64,000 nt of DNA from Pempheris klunzingeri (taxonomy: Eukaryota; Chordata; Actinopteri; Acropomatiformes; Pempheridae): contig NC_092031.1 in assembly GCF_042242105.1 (NCBI RefSeq), positions 20,409,162-20,473,161 on the forward strand. Reading direction: 5' to 3'. Of this stretch, positions 34,220 to 43,729 are shown piece after piece. Numbering within the stretch: the stretch's first letter is position 1; every line of letters starts with the position of its first letter. The translations under genes were made by a program, and so were the position numbers. The notes below the pieces were generated by a model. That model worked only from the letters and a program-made list of their open reading frames with translations. It had not been told where the DNA came from and did no database searches.

Positions 34220-34632
34220 CTCTGTTCACAGTTGCTGACGTTCGAGTTGTTGGTTTTCAGTGGTGTGGTGCTTCCATATGTACTCTTGCAATGTGAACTG
34301 GTAAATCCCACATTACCAGTAATAGGCTAACCATTACCATCAGCGCCTTAAGTGGGCTTTTCTTCTGTGACGTTCATTTGCATTTACCATGAAAAAGGCC
34401 TTGTGCAAGCATAAAACTCTGCTCCTGTCACATACAGGCACATTTTTGTTAGATATGATTAAGCCCAGGAGGATACAAAAACTTATCATGGAATGATAAC
34501 CTTTGATTGACATTGGAACATCTCAGGAGATTCAAGGTATCAAAAGTGCTGGGACACTTCAGAAGTTGTCGTTGCTTGTCCGTCGTCAATGTGAAATCAG
34601 ACAGTGAGAAGTGCAAAGTTTGCCTCTTCTGT

Positions 34633-34705
34633 GCCGAAATAGCTCAGTTGGGAGAGCGTTAGACTGAAGATCTAAAGGTCCCTGGTTCGATCCCGGGTTT
34701 CGGCA
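34633..34705 (+). tRNA. tRNA-Phe-GAA: tRNA-Phe (GAA), unit 34
   Basis: Consensus; private changes AATGTTAACATG and TATTAACCAAG downstream. Confidence 0.97.
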
Positions 34706-35157
34706 GAAGCCGGTGTTCCTTCTTTGTGCAATGTTAACATGTTCACTGTATTAACCAAGGAATGCGTTCCTTCAGCGATAGGACGCTATGGCAACGGATT
34801 TAGTGCTGCTTCATCTCACGTCAAAGAGGAGTATCCTGACGTGCACAGACTCCTCAAAACAGGCTGGTAATGGTTAAACGAGAAGTAATCAAGCTTTTCA
34901 CCAACAGTTATTGATGACTGAACATTCCATTAGCTGTATTTTGCATTGCACTTCCCCTTAACAGTACCGATGTGTTTAAAACATCTTCAATAGGAAAGAG
35001 AAAAACCCAAAGTACTTGTCTTCAGAAACACCTTGGGATCCTGGCCGTACTTTTCGCTGGTGTCATCCCAGTTTCGGCAAAGGCAGTGGCTACGGACATT
35101 GTTTGACCTTAGCAAAAGCTATTTCAAGGAAAAAACACCCAAAGGCTTTTTTTCAGG

Positions 35158-35230
35158 GCCTGGGTAGCTCAGACGGCAGAGCATCAGACTTTTAATCTGA
35201 GGGTCCAGGGTTCAAGTCCCTGTTCAGGCG
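35158..35230 (+). tRNA. tRNA-Lys-TTT: tRNA-Lys (TTT), unit 35
   Basis: Unit 35 (34923-35933). Consensus. Confidence 0.97.
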
Positions 35231-35643
35231 CTCTGTTCACAGTTGCTGACGTTCGAGTTGTTGGTTTTCAGTGGTGTGGTGCTTCCATATGTACTCTTGC
35301 AATGTCAACTGGTAAATCCCACATTACCAGTAATAGGCTAACCATTACCATCAGCGCCTTAAGTGGGCTTTTCTTCTGTGACGTTCATTTGCATTTACCA
35401 TGAAAAAGGCCTTGTGCAAGCATAAAACTCTGCTCCTGTCACATACAGGCACATTTTTGTTAGATATGATTAAGCCCAGGAGGATACAAAAACTTATCAT
35501 GGAATTATAACCTTTGATTGACATTGGAACATCTCAGGAGATTCAAGGTATCAAAAGTGCTGGGACACTTCAGAAGTTGTCGTTGCTTGTCCGTCGTCAA
35601 TGTGAAATCAGACAGTGAGAAGTGCAAAGTTTGCCTCTTCTGT

Positions 35644-35716
35644 GCCGAAATAGCTCAGTTGGGAGAGCGTTAGACTGAAGATCTAAAGGTCCCTGGTTCG
35701 ATCCCGGGTTTCGGCA
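35644..35716 (+). tRNA. tRNA-Phe-GAA: tRNA-Phe (GAA), unit 35
   Basis: Consensus; AACGAGAAG downstream. Confidence 0.97.
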
Positions 35717-36168
35717 GAAGCCGGTGTTCCTTCTTTGTGCAATGTCAACATGTTCACTGTATTAGCCAAGGAATGCGTTCCTTCAGCGATAGGACGCTAT
35801 GGCAACGGATTTAGTGCTGCTTCATCTCACGTCAAAGAGGAGTATCCTGACGTGCACAGACTCCTCAAAACAGGCTGGTAATGGTTAAACGAGAAGTAAT
35901 CAAGCTTTTCACCAACAGTTATTGATGACTGAACATTCCATTAGCTGTATTTTGCATTGCACTTCCCCTTAACAGTACCGATGTGTTTAAAACATCTTCA
36001 ATAGGAAAGAGAAAAACCCAAAGTACTTGTCTTCAGAAACACCTTGGGATCCTGGCCGTACTTTTCGCTGGTGTCATCCCAGTTTCGGCAAAGGCAGTGG
36101 CTACGGACATTGTTTGACCTTAGCAAAAGCTATTTCAAGGAAAAAACACCCAAAGGCTTTTTTTCAGG

Positions 36169-36241
36169 GCCTGGGTAGCTCAGACGGCAGAGCGTCAGAC
36201 TTTTAATCTGAGGGTCCAGGGTTCAAGTCCCTGTTCAGGCG
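36169..36241 (+). tRNA. tRNA-Lys-TTT: tRNA-Lys (TTT), unit 36, G26 variant
   Basis: Unit 36 (35934-36944). A26 is G (GAGCGTCAG); G26 is common in eukaryotic tRNAs, so function is expected. Confidence 0.95.
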
Positions 36242-36654
36242 CTCTGTTCACAGTTGCTGACGTTCGAGTTGTTGGTTTTCAGTGGTGTGGTGCTTCCATA
36301 TGTACTCTTGCAATGTCAACTGGTAAATCCCACATTACCAGTAATAGGCTAACCATTACCATCAGCGCCTTAAGTGGGCTTTTCTTCTGTGACGTTCATT
36401 TGCATTTACCATGAAAAAGGCCTTGTGCAAGCATAAAACTCTGCTCCTGTCACATACAGGCACATTTTTGTTAGATATGATTAAGCCCAGGAGGATACAA
36501 AAACTTATCATGGAATTATAACCTTTGATTGACATTGGAACATCTCAGGAGATTCAAGGTATCAAAAGTGCTGGGACACTTCAGAAGTTGTCGTTGCTTG
36601 TCCGTCGTCAATGTGAAATCAGACAGTGAGAAGTGCAAAGTTTGCCTCTTCTGT

Positions 36655-36727
36655 GCCGAAATAGCTCAGTTGGGAGAGCGTTAGACTGAAGATCTAAAGG
36701 TCCCTGGTTCGATCCCGGGTTTCGGCA
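36655..36727 (+). tRNA. tRNA-Phe-GAA: tRNA-Phe (GAA), unit 36
   Basis: Consensus; CTTGTCACC downstream. Confidence 0.97.
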
Positions 36728-37179
36728 GAAGCCGGTGTTCCTTCTTTGTGCAATGTCAACATGTTCACTGTATTAGCCAAGGAATGCGTTCCTTCAGCGA
36801 TAGGACGCTATGGCAACGGATTTAGTGCTGCTTCATCTCACGTCAAAGAGGAGTATCCTGACGTGCACAGACTCCTCAAAACAGGCTGGTAATGGTTAAA
36901 CGTGAAGTAATCAAGCTTGTCACCAACAGTTATTGATGACTGAACATTCCATTAGCTGTATTTTGCATTGCACTTCCCCTTAACAGTACCGATGTGTTTA
37001 AAACATCTTCAATAGGAAAGAGAAAAACCCAAAGTACTTGTCTTCAGAAACACCTTGGGATCCTGGCCGTACTTTTCGCTGGTGTCATCCCAGTTTCGGC
37101 AAAGGCAGTGGCTACGGACATTGTTTGACCTTAGCAAAAGCTATTTCAAGGAAAAAACACCCAAAGGCTTTTTTTCAGG

Positions 37180-37252
37180 GCCTGGGTAGCTCAGATGGCA
37201 GAGCATCAGACTTTTAATCTGAGGGTCCAGGGTTCAAGTCCCTGTTCAGGCG
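37180..37252 (+). tRNA. tRNA-Lys-TTT: tRNA-Lys (TTT), unit 37, D-loop T variant
   Basis: Unit 37 (36945-37946, 1002 bp). AGATGGCA D loop; a 9-bp spacer deletion lies between this gene and its tRNA-Phe. Confidence 0.95.
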
Positions 37253-37656
37253 CTCTGTTCACAGTTGCTGACGTTCGAGTTGTTGGTTTTCAGTGGTGTG
37301 GTGCTTCCATATGTACTCTTGCAATGTCAACTGGTAAATCCCACATTACCAGTAATAGGCTAACCATTACCTTAAGTGGGCTTTTCTTCTGTGACGTTCA
37401 TTTGCATTTACCATGAAAAAGGCCTTGTGCAAGCATAAAACTCTGCTCCTGTCACATACAGGCACATTTTTGTTAGATATGATTAAGCCCAGGAGGATAC
37501 AAAAACTTATCATGGAATTATAACCTTTGATTGACATTGGAACATCTCAGGAGATTCAAGGTATCAAAAGTGCTGGGACACTTCAGAAGTTGTCGTTGCT
37601 TGTCCGTCGTCAATGTGAAATCAGACAGTGAGAAGTGCAAAGTTTGCCTCTTCTGT

Positions 37657-37729
37657 GCCGAAATAGCTCAGTTGGGAGAGCGTTAGACTGAAGATCTAAA
37701 GGTCCCTGGTTCGATCCCGGGTTTCGGCA
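37657..37729 (+). tRNA. tRNA-Phe-GAA: tRNA-Phe (GAA), unit 37
   Basis: Consensus; 404 bp after tRNA-Lys instead of 413. Confidence 0.97.
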
Positions 37730-38181
37730 GAAGCCGGTGTTCCTTCTTTGTGCAATGTCAACATGTTCACTGTATTAGCCAAGGAATGCGTTCCTTCAGC
37801 GATAGGACGCTATGGCAACGGATTTAGTGCTGCTTCATCTCACGTCAAAGAGGAGTATCCTGACGTGCACAGACTCCTCAAAACAGGCTGGTAATGGTTA
37901 AACGAGAAGTAATCAAGCTTTTCACCAACAGTTATTGATGACTGAACATTCCATTAGCTGTATTTTGCATTGCACTTCCCCTTAACAGTACCGATGTGTT
38001 TAAAACATCTTCAATAGGAAAGAGAAAAACCCAAAGTACTTGTCTTCAGAAACACCTTGGGATCCTGGCCGTACTTTTCGCTGGTGTCATCCCAGTTTCG
38101 GCAAAGGCAGTGGCTACGGACATTGTTTGACCTCAGCAAAAGCTATTTCAAGGAAAAAACACCCAAAGGCTTTTTTTCAGG

Positions 38182-38254
38182 GCCTGGGTAGCTCAGACGG
38201 CAGAGCGTCAGACTTTTAATCTGAGGGTCCAGGGTTCAAGTCCCTGTTCAGGCG
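38182..38254 (+). tRNA. tRNA-Lys-TTT: tRNA-Lys (TTT), unit 38, G26 variant
   Basis: Unit 38 (37947-38957), twin of unit 36. Confidence 0.95.
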
Positions 38255-38667
38255 CTCTGTTCACAGTTGCTGACGTTCGAGTTGTTGGTTTTCAGTGGTG
38301 TGGTGCTTCCATATGTACTCTTGCAATGTCAACTGGTAAATCCCACATTACCAGTAATAGGCTAACCATTACCATCAGCGCCTTAAGTGGGCTTTTCTTC
38401 TGTGACGTTCATTTGCATTTACCATGAAAAAGGCCTTGTGCAAGCATAAAACTCTGCTCCTGTCACATACAGGCACATTTTTGTTAGATATGATTAAGCC
38501 CAGGAGGATACAAAAACTTATCATGGAATTATAACCTTTGATTGACATTGGAACATCTCAGGAGATTCAAGGTATCAAAAGTGCTGGGACACTTCAGAAG
38601 TTGTCGTTGCTTGTCCGTCGTCAATGTGAAATCAGACAGTGAGAAGTGCAAAGTTTGCCTCTTCTGT

Positions 38668-38740
38668 GCCGAAATAGCTCAGTTGGGAGAATGTTAGACT
38701 GAAGATCTAAAGGTCCCTGGTTCGATCCCGGGTTTCGGCA
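38668..38740 (+). tRNA. tRNA-Phe-GAA: tRNA-Phe (GAA), unit 38, damaged D stem
   Basis: GAGC of the D stem reads GAAT (two adjacent changes). C11 now faces A and G10 faces T, so the D stem is largely lost. Probably not a working tRNA, though both promoter boxes remain readable. Confidence 0.7.
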
Positions 38741-39192
38741 GAAGCCGGTGTTCCTTCTTTGTGCAATGTCAACATGTTCACTGTATTAGCCAAGGAATGC
38801 GTTCCTTCAGCGATAGGACGCTATGGCAACGGATTTAGTGCTGCTTCATCTCACGTCAAAGAGGAGTATCCTGACGTGCACAGACTCCTCAAAACAGGCT
38901 GGTAATGGTTAAACGTGAAGTAATCAAGCTTGTCACCAACAGTTATTGATGACTGAACATTCCATTAGCTGTATTTTGCATTGCACTTCCCCTTAACAGT
39001 ACCGATGTGTTTAAAACATCTTCAATAGGAAAGAGAAAAACCCAAAGTACTTGTCTTCAGAAACACCTTGGGATCCTGGCCGTACTTTTCGCTGGTGTCA
39101 TCCCAGTTTCGGCAAAGGCAGTGGCTACGGACATTGTTTGACCTTAGCAAAAGCTATTTCAAGGAAAAAACACCCAAAGGCTTTTTTTCAGG

Positions 39193-39265
39193 GCCTGGGT
39201 AGCTCAGATGGCAGAGCATCAGACTTTTAATCTGAGGGTCCAGGGTTCAAGTCCCTGTTCAGGCG
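39193..39265 (+). tRNA. tRNA-Lys-TTT: tRNA-Lys (TTT), unit 39, D-loop T variant
   Basis: Unit 39 (38958-39959, 1002 bp), twin of unit 37 with the same 9-bp spacer deletion. Confidence 0.95.
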
Positions 39266-39669
39266 CTCTGTTCACAGTTGCTGACGTTCGAGTTGTTGGT
39301 TTTCAGTGGTGTGGTGCTTCCATATGTACTCTTGCAATGTCAACTGGTAAATCCCACATTACCAGTAATAGGCTAACCATTACCTTAAGTGGGCTTTTCT
39401 TCTGTGACGTTCATTTGCATTTACCATGAAAAATGCCTTGTGCAAGCATAAAACTCTGCTCCTGTCACATACAGGCACATTTTTGTTAGATATGATTAAG
39501 CCCAGGAGGATACAAAAACTTATCATGGAATGATAACCTTTGATTGACATTGGAACATCTCAGGAGATTCAAGGTATCAAAAGTGCTGGGACACTTCAGA
39601 AGTTGTCGTTGCTTGTCCGTCGTCAATGTGAAATCAGACAGTGAGAAGTGCAAAGTTTGCCTCTTCTGT

Positions 39670-39742
39670 GCCGAAATAGCTCAGTTGGGAGAGCGTTAGA
39701 CTGAAGATCTAAAGGTCCCTGGTTCGATCCCGGGTTTCGGCA
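39670..39742 (+). tRNA. tRNA-Phe-GAA: tRNA-Phe (GAA), unit 39
   Basis: Consensus; followed by a private GAAGCTGGTG change. Confidence 0.97.
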
Positions 39743-40194
39743 GAAGCTGGTGTTCCTTCTTTGTGCAATGTCAACATGTTCACTGTATTAGCCAAGGAAT
39801 GCGTTCCTTCAGCGATAGGACGCTATGGCAACGGATTTAGTGCTGCTTCATCTCACGTCAAAGAGGAGTATCCTGACGTGCACAGACTCCTCAAAACAGG
39901 CTGGTAATGGTTAAACGAGAAGTAATCAAGCTTTTCACCAACAGTTATTGATGACTGAACATTCCATTAGCTGTATTTTGCATTGCACTTCCCCTTAACA
40001 GTACCGATGTGTTTAAAACATCTTCAATAGGAAAGAGAAAAACCCAAAGTACTTGTCTTCAGAAACACCTTGGGATCCTGGCCGTACTTTTCGCTGGTGT
40101 CATCCCAGTTTCGGCAAAGGCAGTGGCTACGGACATTGTTTGACCTTAGCAAAAGCTATTTCAAGGAAAAAACACCCAAAGGCTTTTTTTCAGG

Positions 40195-40267
40195 GCCTGG
40201 GTAGCTCAGACGGCAGAGCGTCAGACTTTTAATCTGAGGGTCCAGGGTTCAAGTCCCTGTTCAGGCG
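40195..40267 (+). tRNA. tRNA-Lys-TTT: tRNA-Lys (TTT), unit 40, G26 variant
   Basis: Unit 40 (39960-40970), third copy of the unit 36 type. Confidence 0.95.
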
Positions 40268-40680
40268 CTCTGTTCACAGTTGCTGACGTTCGAGTTGTTG
40301 GTTTTCAGTGGTGTGGTGCTTCCATATGTACTCTTGCAATGTCAACTGGTAAATCCCACATTACCAGTAATAGGCTAACCATTACCATCAGCGCCTTAAG
40401 TGGGCTTTTCTTCTGTGACGTTCATTTGCATTTACCATGAAAAAGGCCTTGTGCAAGCATAAAACTCTGCTCCTGTCACATACAGGCACATTTTTGTTAG
40501 ATATGATTAAGCCCAGGAGGATACAAAAACTTATCATGGAATGATAACCTTTGATTGACATTGGAACATCTCAGGAGATTCAAGGTATCAAAAGTGCTGG
40601 GACACTTCAGAAGTTGTCGTTGCTTGTCCGTCGTCAATGTGAAATCAGACAGTGAGAAGTGCAAAGTTTGCCTCTTCTGT

Positions 40681-40753
40681 GCCGAAATAGCTCAGTTGGG
40701 AGAGCGTTAGACTGAAGATCTAAAGGTCCCTGGTTCGATCCCGGGTTTCGGCA
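40681..40753 (+). tRNA. tRNA-Phe-GAA: tRNA-Phe (GAA), unit 40
   Basis: Consensus; private ACAGGTATGTAATGG change in the downstream spacer. Confidence 0.97.
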
Positions 40754-41205
40754 GAAGCCGGTGTTCCTTCTTTGTGCAATGTCAACATGTTCACTGTATT
40801 AGCCAAGGAATGCGTTCCTTCAGCGATAGGACGCTATGGCAACGGATTTAGTGCTGCTTCATCTCACGTCAAAGAGGAGTATCCTGACGTGCACAGACTC
40901 CTCAAAACAGGTATGTAATGGTTAAACGTGAAGTAATCAAGCTTTTCACCAACAGTTATTGATGACTGAACATTCCATTAGCTGTATTTTGCATTGCACT
41001 TCCCCTTAACAGTACCGATGTGTTTAAAACATCTTCAACAGGAAAGAGAAAAACCCAAAGTACTTGTCTTCAGAAACACCTTGGGATCCTGGCCGTACTT
41101 TTCGCTGGTGTCATCCCAGTTTCGGCAAAGGCAGTGGCTACGGACATTGTTTGACCTTAGCAAAAGCTATTTCAAGGAAAAAACACCCAAAGGCTTTTTT
41201 TCAGG

Positions 41206-41278
41206 GCCTGGGTAGCTCAGACGGCAGAGCATCAGACTTTTAATCTGAGGGTCCAGGGTTCAAGTCCCTGTTCAGGCG
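41206..41278 (+). tRNA. tRNA-Lys-TTT: tRNA-Lys (TTT), unit 41
   Basis: Unit 41 (40971-41981). Consensus; last complete tRNA-Lys. Confidence 0.96.
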
Positions 41279-41691
41279 CTCTGTTCACAGTTGCTGACGT
41301 TCGAGTTGTTGGTTTTCAGTGGTGTGGTGCTTCCATATGTACTCTTGCAATGTCAACTGGTAAATCCCACATTACCAGTAATAGGCTAACCATTACCATC
41401 AGCGCCTTAAGTGGGCTTTTCTTCTGTGACGTTCATTTGCATTTACCATGAAAAAGGCCTTGTGCAAGCATAAAACTCTGCTCCTGTCACATACAGGCAC
41501 ATTTTTGTTAGATATGATTAAGCCCAGGAGGATACAAAAACTTATCATGGAATGATAACCTTTGATTGACATTGGAACATCTCAGGAGATTCAAGGTATC
41601 AAAAGTGCTGGGACACTTCAGAAGTTGTCGTTGCTTGTCCGTCGTCAATGTGAAATCAGACAGTGAGAAGTGCAAAGTTTGCCTCTTCTGT

Positions 41692-41764
41692 GCCAAAATA
41701 GCTCAGTTGGGAGAGCGTTAGACTGAAGATCTAAATGTCCCTGGTTCGATCCCGGGTTTCGGCA
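41692..41764 (+). tRNA. tRNA-Phe-GAA: tRNA-Phe (GAA), unit 41, probably impaired
   Basis: G4 is A, giving an A4-C69 mismatch in the acceptor stem, and G45 of the variable loop is T. Last tRNA-Phe of the array; likely decaying. Confidence 0.75.
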
Positions 41765-42217
41765 GAAGCCGGTGTTCCTTCTTTGTGCAATGTCAACATG
41801 TTCACTGTATTAGCCAAGGAATGCGTTCCTTCAGCGATAGGACGCTATGGCAACGGATTTAGTGCTGCTTCATCTCATGTCAAAGAGGAGTACCCTGACG
41901 TGCAGAGACTCTTCAAAACAGGCTGGTAATGGTTAAACGTGAAGTAATCAAGCTTTTCACCAACAGTTATTGATGATTGAACATTCCATTAGCTGTATTT
42001 TGCATTGCACTTCCCCTTAACAGTACCGATGTGTTTAAAACATCTTCAATAGGAAAGAGAAAAACCCAAAGTACTTGTCTTCAGAAACACCTTGGGATCC
42101 TGGCCGTACTTTTCGCTGGTGTCATCCCAGTTTCGGCAAAGGCAGTGGCTACGGACATTGTTTGACCTTAGCAAAAGTTATTTCAAGGAAAAAACACCCA
42201 AAGGCTTTTTTTTCAGG

Positions 42218-42286
42218 GCCTGGGTAGCTCAGACGGCAGAGCATCAGACTTTTAATGTGAGGGTCCAGGGTTCAAGTTTCTGTTCA
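42218..42286 (+). pseudogene. tRNA-Lys pseudogene in decayed unit 42
   Basis: The copy starts with the normal acceptor and D arm, but the anticodon stem has a mismatch (TTTTAATGTGA) and the 3' part is lost: after GGTTCAAG the sequence goes to TTTCTGTTCACAATTG, so the acceptor 3' strand is missing. The rest of unit 42 (41982 to about 42545) is diverged and shortened compared with all other units. Confidence 0.85.
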
Positions 42287-42554
42287 CAATTGCTGACATT
42301 AGAGTTGTTGGTTTTCAGCAGTGTGGTGCTTCCATATGTACTCTTGCGATGTCAACTGGCAAATCCCACATTACCAGTAATAGGTCAACCATTACCATCA
42401 GCGCCTTAAGTGGACTTTTCTTCTGTGACGTTCAGTTGCATTTACAGGCAACTTCACATGTGCCTGTATTCACATACAGGCACATTTTTTTTTAGATATG
42501 ATTAAGCTCGGGAGGATGCAAGAACTTATCATGGAATTATAAAACCTTTCTTCA

Positions 42555-42588
42555 GGGTAGCTCAGATGGCAGAGCATCAGACTTTAAA
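42555..42588 (+). pseudogene. tRNA-Lys 5' fragment at the array edge
   Basis: GGGTAGCTCAGATGGCAGAG and the following anticodon-arm start match tRNA-Lys, preceded by CTTCA, so the first bases of the acceptor are gone. It is joined directly to unit sequence from about 45 bp upstream, implying a deletion of most of a unit at the array boundary. Confidence 0.8.
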
Positions 42589-42595
42589 TTTCTCT

Positions 42596-42617
42596 CATCA
42601 TTATACGTATAATGATG
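42596..42617. repeat. Perfect 22-bp palindrome at the right edge of the array
   Basis: Arms CATCATTATAC / GTATAATGATG with no loop. It lies 7 bp beyond the last tRNA-Lys fragment, where array sequence gives way to unique DNA. Confidence 0.9.
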
Positions 42618-43329
42618 CCTCTCACATTTAATTTAATGTGCTGCTCACACTACACCTCCACTGTAGACATGGTGGAAGCCTTTCTATGGGACAACTGTTG
42701 CATCTGAACAGTGCTAGTGAGCTATTAGGATTTTAATGAGAATCCCAAGTAAAATCTATAATTCAGTGCTTGTGGATTTTTATGACACAAGCAGCATAAT
42801 TCACTATCTAATAATAGGTTCAACTCACTTCGTGTCTCTCCCAGGGTCCAAATATTATAAGCATTGTGGCTCTTTTTGTAAATGTACTGTCATGTCTGAA
42901 TAAAGCCATCAGGATCACTAAAGTCCAAGAGGGGCATCAGTGCTAAATGCTAGTAGTAGCTGCAATTAAGACCTGCTAATTATCCACTGCAGTTGAATGA
43001 TTGATCAAATTGGAAATAATTATAACTACTCATCCTGGCCCAAGCACTAGCATTATTAACAGTCCATTATTTATTTGGTATGCCATCTCTAATACTATTT
43101 TAAAAATAAGCTCTTAACCTAGGTGTGCTTGTTTTACTCCAAGTTGTCTTTTCATGCTCAAGTAACTTAAGTGTTAATTTAAGCAGTCCTGGTTCAGTTA
43201 GCTGAGATTTGAACCAAAATTAGGTAATTCCTCTCATTTACAGACCTGCAGATGGTGAGCCATGCTTTATCTCCTCCAGACTTTATCAAAGCCCTATTGT
43301 GTTCTCAGTAAGAAAACATCTAAAGACAA
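42618..43329. other. Unique AT-rich intergenic DNA
   Basis: No tRNA, credible open reading frame or recognisable repeat seen; a transition zone between the array and the first transposon remnant. Confidence 0.5.
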
Positions 43330-43729
43330 TAATTTATACAAAACTCTGCTGCCAGGCCTTTAATACATTCTGAGAGAACAGGGCACATCACACCAATCAT
43401 TGATGTTAACAGGTTAAGGGTCAGTTTAGAAAATGATGCGAGATGTTACTGCTTGTTTTTAAAAAGCCTTACATGGTCAGATTTCTGCTTGTTCTGTTAA
43501 TTCCTTGCAAGCCTGTTTCTGCTCCTCTGGCAGGTCCTTTTATATCTCCAAATGTTTCATGTTGTGGTTTTTATCCTATCAGACGGTTAATTTATTCTGA
43601 TATTCATTTAATATCATATGATTTATGTTTTGGATATGATTTGCATTCCAAGCGTAGAACACTTTGTAAATTTGCTTTATGAAAACTGCTACATATAAAG
43701 CTATTATTATTATTATCATCATATTATTA
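43330..43729 (+). mobile_element. 3' end of an L2/CR1-like LINE (decayed)
   Basis: The start (AAAACTCTGCTGCCAGGCC, then ACATCACACCAATC) resembles the end of the LINE second reading frame common in fish. The end matches the typical tail (ACACTTTGTAAATTTGCTTT, then a TATAAAGCTATTATTATTAT repeat). Stops interrupt all frames. Family assignment is from memory of fish LINE tails, so the exact clade is uncertain. Confidence 0.55.

Larger units (their letters stand above)
35934..40970 (+). repeat. Two-unit repeat, units 36-37, 38-39 and 40
   Basis: Units 36, 38 and 40 share a G26 tRNA-Lys variant (GAGCGTCAG). Units 37 and 39 share AGATGGCAG in tRNA-Lys and a 9-bp spacer deletion that shortens the unit to 1002 bp. 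The result is a 2013-bp period (1011 + 1002). Confidence 0.85.
1..42590 (+). repeat. Tandem array of tRNA-Lys/tRNA-Phe units (41 full units plus a decayed one)
   Basis: A unit of 1011 bp (1010 or 1002 bp with small deletions; 1149 bp where a 138-bp stretch is doubled) repeats head to tail. I counted unit starts at the CATTCCATTAG motif: 1, 1150, 2161, 3171, 4182 and so on to 41982. Every full unit carries one tRNA-Lys(TTT) and one tRNA-Phe(GAA) in the same direction, normally 413 bp apart. The spacers are nearly identical between units, so the whole unit, not just the tRNAs, is being homogenised. No protein gene is credible inside the unit. The array runs off the left edge of the window. Large tandem tRNA arrays are known in vertebrates (for example in Xenopus), but I do not recognise this exact Lys-Phe unit. 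Confidence 0.97.

Noticed and set aside
1-42590. CRISPR-like or satellite array reading of the repeats
   Set aside because: The period is about 1 kb with tRNA genes in each unit, with no short repeats and unique spacers; eukaryotic context.
1-42590. Array as a pure assembly artefact
   Set aside because: Linked private variants, ordered higher-order blocks and single-unit changes argue for real distinct units, although exact copy number cannot be proved from sequence alone.
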